A DNA stretch of 64,000 bases from Claveliimonas monacensis. GTDB lineage: Bacteria > Bacillota > Clostridia > Lachnospirales > Lachnospiraceae. The notes under the pieces were generated by a model. It had not been told where the DNA came from. It saw nothing but the letters and a program-made list of their open reading frames with translations, and did no database searches. The stretch lies in the NCBI RefSeq assembly GCF_014982975.1, contig NZ_JADCKL010000014.1:1-64000 (forward strand), read 5' to 3'. Numbering within the stretch: the stretch's first letter is position 1; each line of letters starts with the position of its first letter. The position numbers and the translations under genes are program-made. Below are positions 29,773 to 37,770 of the stretch, piece by piece.

Positions 29773-29788
29773 TGTTTCACGTGAAACA
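29773..29788. promoter_or_regulatory. parS centromere site 2
   Basis: Identical 16-bp palindrome, 46 bp from site 1. Confidence 0.95.
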
Positions 29789-29810
29789 TTTAGGAAAAAC
29801 AGAAAAAATA

Positions 29811-29826
29811 TGTTTCACGTGAAACA
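29811..29826. promoter_or_regulatory. parS centromere site 3
   Basis: Identical palindrome, 38 bp from site 2 and 65 bp before parA. Confidence 0.95.
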
Positions 29827-29890
29827 TATTCTGGAATATAAAAGAGAAAGGTGATATACTAGTAATAATCACTGAGAGAGGTAAAGTAAA

Positions 29891-30655
29891 ATGGGAAGAA
29901 TAATAGCAATCGCCAACCAGAAGGGTGGGGTCGGGAAAACGACAACAGCCATTAATCTTTCAGCATGTCTGGCAGAAAAAGGAAAGAAAGTGCTTGCAAT
30001 CGATATGGACCCCCAGGGAAATATGACCAGTGGATTAGGCGTGGATAAAGACAGCGTTGAAAAGACAGTATATGACCTGATCATCGGAGAAGCCCAGATT
30101 GAGGAAATAATCTGCAAAGAAGTGTTGGAGAATTTGGATGTTCTTCCAACGAACATAGACCTTTCAGCTGCTGAAATAGAATTAATAGGCATTGAAAACA
30201 AGGAATACATTATAAAAAATGAAGTGGAGAAGGTAAAAGAAAACTATGATTTCATCATTATCGATTGTCCGCCTTCCCTGAGTATGCTGACGATCAACGC
30301 GATGACAACTGCAGACTCTGTGCTCGTTCCTATTCAATGTGAATATTACGCGCTGGAAGGATTGAGTCAGCTCATACATACAATTGAACTCGTGAAGGAG
30401 CGTCTGAACTCAAATCTTGAGATAGAGGGCGTTGTGTTTACTATGTATGATGCGAGAACTAATCTTTCACTCCAGGTCGTTGAGAATGTAAAGGACAACT
30501 TAAATCAGAATATCTACAAGACGATCATACCGAGAAATATCAGACTGGCGGAGGCGCCGAGCTACGGAATGCCCATTAATCAGTATGATCCAAAATCATC
30601 TGGAGCAGAAAGCTACAGACTGCTCGCGGATGAAGTGATAGAAAAAGAGGAATAG
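29891..30655 (+). CDS. parA: Chromosome partitioning ATPase ParA (Soj)
   Basis: 254 residues. Deviant Walker A KGGVGKTT at residues 11-18, Walker B-type IIIDCPPS, and the PSYGMPI segment near the end. It is an ATP-dependent, DNA-binding partner of ParB in origin segregation, and in B. subtilis Soj also controls DnaA. Three parS sites lie directly upstream and parB follows after 27 bp. Confidence 0.97.
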   Translation: MGRIIAIANQKGGVGKTTTAINLSACLAEKGKKVLAIDMDPQGNMTSGLGVDKDSVEKTVYDLIIGEAQIEEIICKEVLENLDVLPTNIDLSAAEIELIGIENKEYIIKNEVEKVKENYDFIIIDCPPSLSMLTINAMTTADSVLVPIQCEYYALEGLSQLIHTIELVKERLNSNLEIEGVVFTMYDARTNLSLQVVENVKDNLNQNIYKTIIPRNIRLAEAPSYGMPINQYDPKSSGAESYRLLADEVIEKEE

Positions 30656-30682
30656 CAGAAAAACAGAAGGTGGAGGAAAAAT

Positions 30683-31600
30683 ATGCCGGTAAAAAGAAAG
30701 GGGCTGGGAAAAGGACTGGACAGTCTGATCCCGGAAAATAAATCTGCTAAAGTATCCAGCTCTGAGAGTAAAAAGACAGAAGAAACAGCCGAATTAAAAA
30801 GCGGCGAGCAGATGATGAAGATCAATATGGTGGAGCCAAACAGAGATCAGCCGAGAAGAAATTTTGAGGAGGATGCTCTTCTCGAATTGGCTGACTCTAT
30901 CAAACAGTATGGTGTGCTTCAGCCTCTGATTGTCAGAAAAAGGAATGATTACTACGAGATTATTGCTGGTGAGAGAAGATGGCGTGCTGCAAAGATGGCG
31001 GGGGTGAAAGAAGTTCCTGTCATCATAAAAGAATATAATGAGCAGGAAATACTGGAGATTGCTTTGATCGAGAATATCCAGAGAGAAAACCTCAATCCGA
31101 TCGAGGAGGCTATGGCTTTTAAAAAGCTGCTGGAGGAATTCAATCTCAAGCAGGATGAAGTAGCAGAGAGAGTATCGAAGAGCAGGACAGCCGTCACAAA
31201 CTCAATGCGTCTTTTGAAACTGGACCAGAGAGTGCAGCAGATGATCATAGATGATATGATCAGTACAGGACATGCGAGAGCCCTTCTTGCCATCGACGAT
31301 CCGGAACAGCAGTATATGCTGGCTAACAAGATTTTTGATGAAAAGCTGAGTGTCCGGGAGACAGAGAAGCTTATCAAAGAGATCAAAAATCCAAAGAAGC
31401 AGAAAGAAAAGAAAGTTATTGAAAATGCTTTTATATACGAAGATATAGAAGATAAGATGAAACAGGTGCTTGGCACTAAGGTGCATGTGGCATCAAAAGG
31501 AAAAGGAAAGGGAAAAATAGAAATAGAATATTATTCGGATAAAGAATTAGAACGTATGTTCGATATGATCATGTCCATAGGAAAAGGAGAACAGATTTAA
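30683..31600 (+). CDS. parB: Chromosome partitioning protein ParB (Spo0J)
   Basis: 305 residues. N-terminal CTPase domain with EIIAGERRWRAAKMAG (box II) and ENIQRENLNPIEEA, a central HTH (KQDEVAERVSKSRTAVTNSM), and a C-terminal dimer domain. It loads at parS and spreads along DNA to recruit SMC. Its stop overlaps the start of the DUF4446 gene. Confidence 0.97.
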   Translation: MPVKRKGLGKGLDSLIPENKSAKVSSSESKKTEETAELKSGEQMMKINMVEPNRDQPRRNFEEDALLELADSIKQYGVLQPLIVRKRNDYYEIIAGERRWRAAKMAGVKEVPVIIKEYNEQEILEIALIENIQRENLNPIEEAMAFKKLLEEFNLKQDEVAERVSKSRTAVTNSMRLLKLDQRVQQMIIDDMISTGHARALLAIDDPEQQYMLANKIFDEKLSVRETEKLIKEIKNPKKQKEKKVIENAFIYEDIEDKMKQVLGTKVHVASKGKGKGKIEIEYYSDKELERMFDMIMSIGKGEQI

Positions 31601-32175
31601 TGGAAAGTGCAATCTTACAAAGACTGGGAATAGATCCGGCATTTATTTTTCTGTTTATGCTGATACTGATCATTGCCCTCTTCGTATTGTATGTGAATGT
31701 CAGTATGAAGTACGACCGTCTGAAAAACAGCTACAACTCGTTTATGAAAGGAAAAGATGGAAAGACTTTAGAGGAAAGTCTTCTCTCAAAATTCTCAGAG
31801 ATAGACGGACTTGCGAAGCTGACCAAACAGAACAGACAGGATGTCAAAGATATTTACCGCAAAATGGAGAAAGACTTCAAAAAGGTCGGTATCGTCAAGT
31901 ATGACGCATTTAATGAGATGGGTGGAAAACTGAGTTTTGCCCTGGCCATGCTGGATGGAAACAACAGTGGATGGGTTATCAATGCCATGCACAGCAGAGA
32001 AGGCTGCTATACTTATATAAAAGAGATCGTCAAGGGCGAGAGCTACGTGGAACTTGCGGAGGAAGAGACAGAGGCTCTGGACCGCGCGATCTTCAGCGAG
32101 GCCTACAGCATGGATGTGAAGGAAACAAAGGAAAACAAAAAGAGAACGAATAAGAGTGAAAGGGATGAGGTGTAA
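31600..32175 (+). CDS. DUF4446 family membrane-anchored protein
   Basis: 191 residues. One N-terminal membrane helix (residues 14-34), a short coiled segment, then the conserved KVGIVKYDAFNEMGGKLSFALAMLD core of DUF4446. Function is unknown. The family sits next to parB in many Clostridia, and here overlaps parB by 1 bp, so translation is probably coupled. Confidence 0.9.
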   Translation: MESAILQRLGIDPAFIFLFMLILIIALFVLYVNVSMKYDRLKNSYNSFMKGKDGKTLEESLLSKFSEIDGLAKLTKQNRQDVKDIYRKMEKDFKKVGIVKYDAFNEMGGKLSFALAMLDGNNSGWVINAMHSREGCYTYIKEIVKGESYVELAEEETEALDRAIFSEAYSMDVKETKENKKRTNKSERDEV

Positions 32176-32177
32176 AA

Positions 32178-33464
32178 ATGCTTGATATCAAATTTGTAAG
32201 AAACAACCCGGATGTAGTAAAAGAGAATATAAAGAAGAAATTTCAGGATGAGAAGCTTCCTCTTGTAGATGAAGTTCTTGAGCTGGATAAGAGAAACAGA
32301 GAGATCAAACAGGAAGTGGAGGTCCTCAGAGCTGAGAGAAACAAGATTTCGAAAGAGATCGGCGCCTGCATGGCACAGGGCAAAAAAGAGGAAGCTGAGG
32401 AGCTGAAAAAGAAAGTACAGGCAAACGCTGACAGGGTGGAGAGCCTTTCAACAGAGGAAAAAGATGTGGAGGCAAATATCAAAAAGATCATGATGACCAT
32501 CCCCAACATCATCGACCCGTCTGTACCGATCGGAAAAGACGACAGCGAGAACGTAGAGATCGAGAAATTCGGTGAGCCTGTAGTTCCTGACTTTGAGATT
32601 CCTTACCATACAGAGATCATGGAGAGCTTCAACGGCATCGACCTGGAGAGCGCCGGAAGAGTAGCTGGAAACGGCTTCTACTATCTGATGGGAGATATCG
32701 CAAGACTTCACTCCGCAGTCCTTGCCTATGCGAGAGATTTCATGATCGACAGAGGATTCACATACTGTGTGCCTCCTTTCATGATCCGGAGCAACGTGGT
32801 GACCGGAGTTATGAGTTTTGCGGAGATGGATTCCATGATGTATAAGATCGAGGGAGAGGACCTGTACCTGATCGGAACAAGTGAGCACTCCATGATCGGA
32901 AAATTCATTGATACTATGCTGGAGGAGGAACAGCTTCCCCAGACACTGACATCCTACTCTCCCTGCTTCCGGAAAGAAAAAGGAGCGCACGGCATCGAGG
33001 AGAGAGGTGTCTACAGGATCCATCAGTTTGAAAAACAGGAGATGATCGTTGTCTGCAAGCCTGAGGACAGCATGAAGTGGTATGACAAACTGTGGCAGAA
33101 CACAGTGGATCTGTTCCGCTCTCTGGATATCCCTGTGCGCACACTGGAGTGCTGCTCCGGTGACCTTGCGGATCTGAAAGTGAAATCCTGCGATGTGGAG
33201 GCATGGTCTCCGAGACAGAAGAAATACTTTGAGGTGGGCAGCTGCTCAAACCTGGGAGATGCACAGGCAAGACGTCTTGGTATCCGCGTAAAGGGAGCAG
33301 AAGGAAAATATTTTGCCCACACTCTGAACAACACAGTAGTAGCGCCGCCTAGAATGCTGATCGCTTTTCTGGAGAACAACCTGCAGGCAGATGGCTCTGT
33401 GAGAATTCCGGAAGTGCTGCGTCCGTATATGGGTGGGCATGACAAGATTGAAAAGAAAAAATAA
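32178..33464 (+). CDS. serS: Seryl-tRNA synthetase
   Basis: 428 residues. N-terminal coiled-coil arm (about residues 30-105) that grips the long variable arm of tRNA-Ser, then the class II core with motif 2 (FRKEKGAHGIEERGVYRIHQF) and motif 3 near the C-terminus (NTVVAPPRMLIAFLEN). The start is 2 bp after the DUF4446 stop. No T-box leader precedes it. Confidence 0.97.
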   Translation: MLDIKFVRNNPDVVKENIKKKFQDEKLPLVDEVLELDKRNREIKQEVEVLRAERNKISKEIGACMAQGKKEEAEELKKKVQANADRVESLSTEEKDVEANIKKIMMTIPNIIDPSVPIGKDDSENVEIEKFGEPVVPDFEIPYHTEIMESFNGIDLESAGRVAGNGFYYLMGDIARLHSAVLAYARDFMIDRGFTYCVPPFMIRSNVVTGVMSFAEMDSMMYKIEGEDLYLIGTSEHSMIGKFIDTMLEEEQLPQTLTSYSPCFRKEKGAHGIEERGVYRIHQFEKQEMIVVCKPEDSMKWYDKLWQNTVDLFRSLDIPVRTLECCSGDLADLKVKSCDVEAWSPRQKKYFEVGSCSNLGDAQARRLGIRVKGAEGKYFAHTLNNTVVAPPRMLIAFLENNLQADGSVRIPEVLRPYMGGHDKIEKKK

Positions 33465-33474
33465 TAGGTGACAG

Positions 33475-34350
33475 ATGCATAAATATTTAAGGTCAATTGG
33501 TTATGGCTGTATTAAGTCAAGGACAGAGCTGAATAAATTTCTGAAGACAATAGAGAACGATTATACATGCCATGAACTGGTCTCTCTGGACGAGGAGGCA
33601 GACTTCTGTGAATATCAGAAGGAATGCGGGGCAGGCATAGGAGTTGCCGTGTGCGGGGATATGGATATGCGCGAGACATTTTACAGACAATACTACTATC
33701 CATATTTTATCGGAAGCGGCATCTCCTCCTACGCTGACATTATTGTCGAAAAAAGGATGGACCGGGAAGCCTACGTAGGCATATGCGAGGATGTGAAGGT
33801 GGGCGTCAGCCTGATCTTCCATCTGCAGAATACAGTGGAATATATAAAAGAAAAACAGCTCTCCGGTGACAGGCTGAAATTCGGCTCTGTGACCCTGGCG
33901 GGGCTGTGCAATTCCGGAACAGTCCTTCTTCCTGTTATGAAAAGCAAAGAGACAGAGCAGAGAAGAAGGGAGGAATCCCGGAACAGGATGATGCTCCTCA
34001 GTGCGGCCAGAAACGGAGATCAGGCTGCCATGGAGAGCCTGACACTGGATGACATTGATATTTATTCAAAAGTTTCAAAACGCCTTGTGACAGAGGATGT
34101 ATTCAGTATTGTGGATACGTATTTCATGCCGTACGGGGTGGAGTGCGACAGATATTCGATCCTGGGAGAGATCCTGCATGTACATACTATCCAGAACCAG
34201 GAGACGGGAGAAGAGCTCTACGTCATGAAGCTGGATGTGAATGAGCTGGAGTTTGATGTCTGTGTGCCGGTAAAGGGCGTGTTCGGAGAGCCGGCCCAGG
34301 GACGCAGATTTAAGGCAAATATGTGGCTGCAGGGCAGAATTAATTTCTGA
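33475..34350 (+). CDS. DUF3881 family protein
   Basis: 291 residues, soluble, beginning MHKYLRSIGYGCIKSRTEL, the usual opening of DUF3881. No catalytic motif is recognised. It follows serS by 10 bp and is likely co-transcribed. The family is restricted largely to Lachnospiraceae-like Clostridia, which supports the taxonomic call. Function unknown. Confidence 0.85.
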   Translation: MHKYLRSIGYGCIKSRTELNKFLKTIENDYTCHELVSLDEEADFCEYQKECGAGIGVAVCGDMDMRETFYRQYYYPYFIGSGISSYADIIVEKRMDREAYVGICEDVKVGVSLIFHLQNTVEYIKEKQLSGDRLKFGSVTLAGLCNSGTVLLPVMKSKETEQRRREESRNRMMLLSAARNGDQAAMESLTLDDIDIYSKVSKRLVTEDVFSIVDTYFMPYGVECDRYSILGEILHVHTIQNQETGEELYVMKLDVNELEFDVCVPVKGVFGEPAQGRRFKANMWLQGRINF

Positions 34351-34360
34351 TACTGAAAAA

Positions 34361-34398
34361 ATGGCAGGGACAGCTTTGGAAAAGCTGCTTCCTGCCAT
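34361..34398 (-). terminator. Stem-loop after DUF3881
   Basis: Outer stem ATGGCAGG/CCTGCCAT with an inner stem CAGCTTT/AAAGCTG. The T run (TTTTTT) lies on the minus-strand side, so it terminates minus-direction transcripts better than the plus-strand operon. Confidence 0.5.
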
Positions 34399-34471
34399 GA
34401 AAATAAAAATAACAGTTGATTTTGAACTTACAAGATGATAAAATAATTAAGTACGAAATAAATATATTTAT

Positions 34472-34510
34472 GTTCCCTTAGTAAAATGGATATTACGGAT
34501 CCCTCCTAAG
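34472..34510 (+). pseudogene. tRNA-Arg(CCT), 5' half, interrupted by the mobile element (attL)
   Basis: 39 nt: acceptor GTTCCCT, D arm GTAA-AATGGATA-TTAC, anticodon stem GATCC and loop CTCCTAA plus G. The sequence then changes abruptly. The missing remainder is found at 52883-52924. Joining the halves at the shared CCTCCTAAG gives a perfect 72-nt tRNA. Confidence 0.9.
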
Positions 34511-34513
34511 TGT

Positions 34514-34742
34514 TTGCTAAGCGAACACCTGAGGAAACAGGACAGAAGCAGAAAAAGGATCAAATCGGATCCGGTACGGAAACCATTTGAACGGAGCGGA
34601 GACAAGAAAAAGGTGTTTGCTCAAGTGTCAAAGGGATCAAAAAAATTGTTGGTTATCAGCATTGAAAAAGGCTGTTACCATAGAATCGGCTATCTGACCG
34701 AGAGGCTGAAAACCCAGTGTTTAAGCCAAAAAATCAGAGAAT
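34514..34742 (+). other. Left-end segment with doubtful coding fragment
   Basis: A stem-loop GTGTTTGC-TAA-GCGAACAC (34510-34528) touches the core site. An open frame starting at TTG 34514 runs into the tRNA gene and includes KLLVISIEKGCYHRI, faintly like plasmid pRiA4b ORF-3 type proteins. It lacks a ribosome binding site and a good start. I treat it as non-coding or a remnant. Confidence 0.25.
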
Positions 34743-34814
34743 GTCTCGTTAGTTAAATGGATATAACAGGGTCCTCCTAAGACTCAATTATAGGTTCGAT
34801 TCCTATACGAGACG
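34743..34814 (+). tRNA. Element-borne tRNA-Arg(CCT)
   Basis: A complete 72-nt tRNA: acceptor GTCTCGT/ACGAGAC with discriminator G, D arm with A20 (AATGGATA loop), anticodon stem GGGTC/GACTC, loop CTCCTAA (anticodon CCT, decodes AGG), T arm ATAGG-TTCGATT-CCTAT. Its stems differ from those of the interrupted host gene, so it is a different gene and not a duplicate. It lies 232 bp downstream of the broken 5' half in the same orientation and may be transcribed from the host promoter. Confidence 0.93.
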
Positions 34815-34818
34815 GTAG

Positions 34819-34866
34819 ATATAAGCGGGAATTATTAGCTGGAAAGGCTTTAATAATTACCCGCTT
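34819..34866 (+). terminator. Stem-loop after element tRNA-Arg
   Basis: Imperfect inverted repeat ATAAGCGGG-AATTATTA / TAATAATTACCCGCTTAT. It could be a terminator or processing hairpin for the tRNA; the following T tract is weak. It overlaps the first arm-type repeat. Confidence 0.45.
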
Positions 34867-35000
34867 ATCTCATTTTCTGAAGAAGAAAATTACCCTGAAT
34901 GGGATGAAAATCCAGCTAATACACTGTCAAAAATTAGCGGATCTGGCTAATAAAAAAGCTTTGTGGCTAATAATTTTTTTCCAGGCAGATCAGCTAATAA
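34832..35000. repeat. Integrase arm-type repeats, left end
   Basis: Six copies of the motif (C/T)(A/G)GCTAATAA or close variants: reverse at 34832-34842 and 34932-34940, forward at 34912-34921, 34944-34953, 34964-34973 and 34991-35000. Two more occur at the right end (52723-52752). Clustering at both ends of an integrase-bearing element suggests integrase or excisionase arm sites. The gap 34815-35204 holds no gene. Confidence 0.65.
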
Positions 35001-35133
35001 CAGTGCTCAGTTAAATGTCAGCCTGTATTTAAAATAGTAAAACATGGTAAAAGCGTGGTATGCGGACTGCACATTTTTCAGAGGTTCATCTGGAAGCCGA
35101 TACAATATCAATTACATATAATAGTCAAACGGG

Positions 35134-35183
35134 AAGCTCGTTTGGATCAGATTTACAAAACTGATCTGAACGAGCTTTTTTCG
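35134..35183 (+). terminator. Strong rho-independent terminator
   Basis: Stem AAGCTCGTT..GATCAG / CTGATC..AACGAGCTT with a 10-nt loop, then TTTTT. It insulates the left end of the element from the cargo genes. Confidence 0.7.
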
Positions 35184-35204
35184 TATCAGAGGAAAGGAGA
35201 AAAA

Positions 35205-35276
35205 TTGGAAGAAAAAGAGAAAGTTATTGAAATTGAGATTGAGAGGCTTCGAGACTTTAAAGAGCATTCAGTTTGA
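35205..35276 (+). pseudogene. N-terminal fragment of an element-type ParB-like protein
   Basis: TTG start 7 bp after GGAAAGGAG, encoding 23 residues (VIEIEIERLRDFKEH is the usual opening of ParB-like proteins on conjugative elements). It then stops at a TGA where the sequence switches to an unrelated frame. Probably a deletion junction near 35266. Confidence 0.45.
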
Positions 35277-35589
35277 TGAGAAGAATCCCTACGCCGTTGC
35301 CGATCAGGGAAACCGCAAGGTGGAGTATGCCTCGAAGAAGGACATTATGGACGGCATCGTGAAGAAATACCGTCTTGACCTGTTAGCGCCGCCCGAACCT
35401 GCAGACGAAGGCAATGCATCCGGCGGTCAGGATCAGGCGAAGGACGAAAGCAGCCAACCACAGACGAAAAAACAGCAGACAAGGGATAAGAAGAAAACAG
35501 GCGGATCAAATCTGCAGACTTCCCCAAGAGCTCGCAGGACTCCGCCTCAAGAACCAAAGCCGGAGGTGAGTGCCAATGGGCAGACTTGA
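35267..35589 (+). pseudogene. C-terminal fragment of an unidentified element protein
   Basis: An open frame without its own start, beginning around FDEKNPYAVADQGNRKVEY and ending in a Gln/Lys/Pro-rich tail. It looks like the C-terminus of a larger conjugative-element protein fused by deletion to the ParB-like stub. Its 3' end carries the ribosome binding site of the next gene and overlaps it by 14 bp, which suggests the original operon order is preserved. No family is recognised. Confidence 0.4.
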
Positions 35590-35830
35590 TAAGCTATACA
35601 AAACCGATGTGCCGCATCGGGCAAAGCTCGTGTATATCTATCTCCATGACCGCATGGATAAGGAGCGAAAGGCGTGGCCGGGGCTAAACACTATCGCCTC
35701 CCACCTCTCACTCTCCCGTTCCACTGTTAAACGAGCCGTCAAGGATTTAGAGAAAGCCGGACTGATACGAAAGGAGCCGCACTGCCGTGAAAACGGCAGT
35801 GCGACCTCCAATCGATACTATCTGCTGTGA
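35576..35830 (+). CDS. Helix-turn-helix protein of conjugative-element type
   Basis: 84 residues from ATG 35576, with GGAGGTGA 8 bp upstream. It begins MGRLDKLYKTDVPHRAKLVY and contains a winged HTH (WPGLNTIASHLSLSRSTVKRAVKDLEKAGLI). Small proteins of this kind recur in integrative conjugative elements of gut Firmicutes and resemble the DNA-binding part of plasmid replication initiators. Role unknown; transcriptional or replication control is likely. Confidence 0.7.
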   Translation: MGRLDKLYKTDVPHRAKLVYIYLHDRMDKERKAWPGLNTIASHLSLSRSTVKRAVKDLEKAGLIRKEPHCRENGSATSNRYYLL

Positions 35831-36006
35831 GCCGAAAAAAACAAATCTCGTCCGCCAAGGGAGAACTATGCCTAAACAGTGGACTGAGGGGCGGTTCATT
35901 TTGACCCGCCTTGAAGTACCCACTTTAAGAGAGAATACAGCAGAAAGAGAAAACACAGACTATTTGCTGTTACTCCTCTGTTAATGTTTTTCTCATAAAA
36001 TATTTT

Positions 36007-36053
36007 GACAAGTCAAATTAAAGCTCGACTTATCAAATTGTTTCTGCTATAAT
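36007..36053 (+). promoter_or_regulatory. Promoter with paired operator repeats before the XRE gene
   Basis: -10 TATAAT (36048-36053) and -35 TCGACT with an 18-bp spacer. Two 13-bp direct repeats, GACAAGTCAAATT (36007) and GACTTATCAAATT (36027), start 20 bp apart; the second covers the -35 box. The rest of 35831-36082 shows nothing else. Confidence 0.5.
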
Positions 36054-36082
36054 AAATATATTCTGTTTATGAGGTGAACAAA

Positions 36083-36289
36083 ATGGCGGTTCAGTACAAT
36101 AAGCTTTGGAAGCTGCTGATAGATAAAAAGATAAAGCCTTCTGCTTTGTCGAAAATGACAGGGATTGCCCCCTCTATTATGGCGAAGCTGGACAGGGATG
36201 AATATGTGGCTCTTTCCGTACTGGAACGGATCTGCCTGACTCTGGATTGCGACATCGGCGATGTGGTTGAGATCGTAAAAGAACCCTAG
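36083..36289 (+). CDS. XRE-family regulator (YozG-like)
   Basis: 68 residues from ATG 36083, 5 bp after GAGGTGA. One HTH_XRE domain: LWKLLIDKKIKPSALSKMTG, then VLERICLTLDCDIGDVVEIV. It likely autoregulates through the paired repeats at 36007-36039. It is 17 bp before the membrane LuxR-type gene and probably controls that operon. Confidence 0.85.
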   Translation: MAVQYNKLWKLLIDKKIKPSALSKMTGIAPSIMAKLDRDEYVALSVLERICLTLDCDIGDVVEIVKEP

Positions 36290-36306
36290 GACGGGGGTGA
36301 AAACAT

Positions 36307-37722
36307 ATGAAACATCATTTTGTTTTTAACAAGCCGGCGATTCACTTTATCCTTTTGGTCGGCATTTTCACTTTTGTCTTTTTAGGTGCGGAATATCTGT
36401 TTGTCAATATGATCTCCCTGTCGGTGACGGAAGGGAAAACCGTCATTGCCCAGAACTATGCGCTGGGCGCCAGCGCCGTCGGCTTTTTCCTGTATCCGGC
36501 CATGGAACGCTGGGTTGGAAGGCGCTATAAAAGCGGACTGACCTTTATCCTGGCGCTGGGTGCGATTATCTGTACCTTCATTGTTCAGCAGCATATCTCC
36601 TATGAGGTGACTATGGCAGCCGGGATGGTGCTGTTTCTGCTGCTGGGCGTTTTCGGCAGCGCCGTCCACTATCTGGCTTCCGTCACCATAGATGGCGACA
36701 ATGCATTGGCACGGCTGGCGGGGATCGCCTACGCTCTGGGAATTCTGCTCCAGTATGCAAACAACAACCTTGTCAACCTGGAGGTTGCGGAGGCGGCGTT
36801 TCTTTCGGTATTCCTGGCGGCTCTGAGCCTGCTGGTCATCCGAACGAGACAGGCCGGCCAAAGCCGCATCGAAATGACGGAGACTGCGGCTTTGGCCTCA
36901 AAATCAGAAACAGACATTTCCCTCACCCGGAAAAAACGGACGGCGGGCATTATGCTGGCGCTGCTGGTAGTGCTGATGGCATGTGTGTTCAGCACACTGG
37001 ACAACGCCGTGACCCTCCGCCATGCGGGCGGGACGGATATCGGGCAGTGGCCCCGCCTGTTGCTGGCGCTCAGCGGCCTCGCCGCAGGCTTTGTCTTCGA
37101 TATCCGAAAGCGGAAGTATATGGGGCTTATCATGTACTGCGTGATGATGATGTCGGTTCTGTCCATTGTGGTACTGAACCTGGGCGCTCCGTTCCTGATT
37201 GGACTGGTGGTCTTTTACCTGTCCTCGGGTTTTTTCGTTGTCTTTTTCACAGCGGGCTTTATGGAGCTTTCCCGGCATATGCGCCTGCCGTCGCTGTGGG
37301 CGGGCATGGGCCGCGCCATGAATAACGTGAGCGCCGCCCTGATCGCCAGCGGATCGGTGGCGCTGCTGTCCACCGGCAACAGCCTGGCCGCCATTGTCAT
37401 CGCCCTGGTGCTGTTCGTGGCGGTCAGCGTTGTTATGGCTGTGTATACCGCCCGCATGAACGCCGTCAAAGAACCCAAGGAGCCGCCTGCTTCCCAAAAG
37501 TCGGACGAAGAGCGAAGGGAGGCGTTCATCGCAAAATACGGGCTGACCGAACGGGAATGGGATGTGTTCTCCAAGATGATTTCCTCGGACAGCAGCGCCC
37601 AGGAGATAGCCGACTGCCTGTTCCTGTCCAAGCGGACGGTGGAACGGCATATCTCCGCCCTGTACGAAAAGACAGGCACAAAATCCCGCATCACTATGTA
37701 CCTGCTTTACCGCAACGATTAA
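36307..37722 (+). CDS. Membrane LuxR-type regulator with transporter-like N-terminus
   Basis: 471 residues. About twelve hydrophobic helices occupy residues 10-385, resembling a major-facilitator fold. A cytoplasmic linker leads to a C-terminal LuxR/GerE HTH (LTEREWDVFSKMISSDSSAQEIADCLFLSKRTVERHISALYEKTG in parts, about residues 410-465). This architecture is common in Eggerthellaceae-type actinobacteria and rare in Lachnospiraceae. Codon use is GC-rich compared with the chromosome, supporting transfer. It may sense a transported or membrane-bound ligand; the neighbouring surface-protein genes are possible targets. Ligand and targets are not shown. Confidence 0.75.
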   Translation: MKHHFVFNKPAIHFILLVGIFTFVFLGAEYLFVNMISLSVTEGKTVIAQNYALGASAVGFFLYPAMERWVGRRYKSGLTFILALGAIICTFIVQQHISYEVTMAAGMVLFLLLGVFGSAVHYLASVTIDGDNALARLAGIAYALGILLQYANNNLVNLEVAEAAFLSVFLAALSLLVIRTRQAGQSRIEMTETAALASKSETDISLTRKKRTAGIMLALLVVLMACVFSTLDNAVTLRHAGGTDIGQWPRLLLALSGLAAGFVFDIRKRKYMGLIMYCVMMMSVLSIVVLNLGAPFLIGLVVFYLSSGFFVVFFTAGFMELSRHMRLPSLWAGMGRAMNNVSAALIASGSVALLSTGNSLAAIVIALVLFVAVSVVMAVYTARMNAVKEPKEPPASQKSDEERREAFIAKYGLTEREWDVFSKMISSDSSAQEIADCLFLSKRTVERHISALYEKTGTKSRITMYLLYRND

Positions 37723-37733
37723 CATACTGGCTG

Positions 37734-37770
37734 ACACCCTGCTTTCTCTCCGGAGAGGCAGGGTGTTTTT
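37734..37770 (+). terminator. Terminator after the LuxR-type gene
   Basis: Stem ACACCCTGC/GCAGGGTGT with a 15-nt loop, then TTTTT. A second stem-loop, GTGGCGG-TTCA-CCGCCAC then CTGTTTT, lies at 37963-37987. Apart from these the gap 37723-38108 shows no supported gene. Confidence 0.75.

Noticed and set aside
29649-29789. N-terminal extension of the alpha/beta hydrolase
   Set aside because: It would translate two parS sites; ATG 29648 has a good ribosome binding site.
32100-32178. T-box leader for serS
   Set aside because: serS starts 2 bp after the preceding gene, leaving no room.
34472-34814. Group I intron in the anticodon loop of tRNA-Arg(CCT)
   Set aside because: Such introns are known at this position, but the 3' exon matching the 34472 half is 18.4 kb away and the nearby tRNA is complete with its own paired stems.
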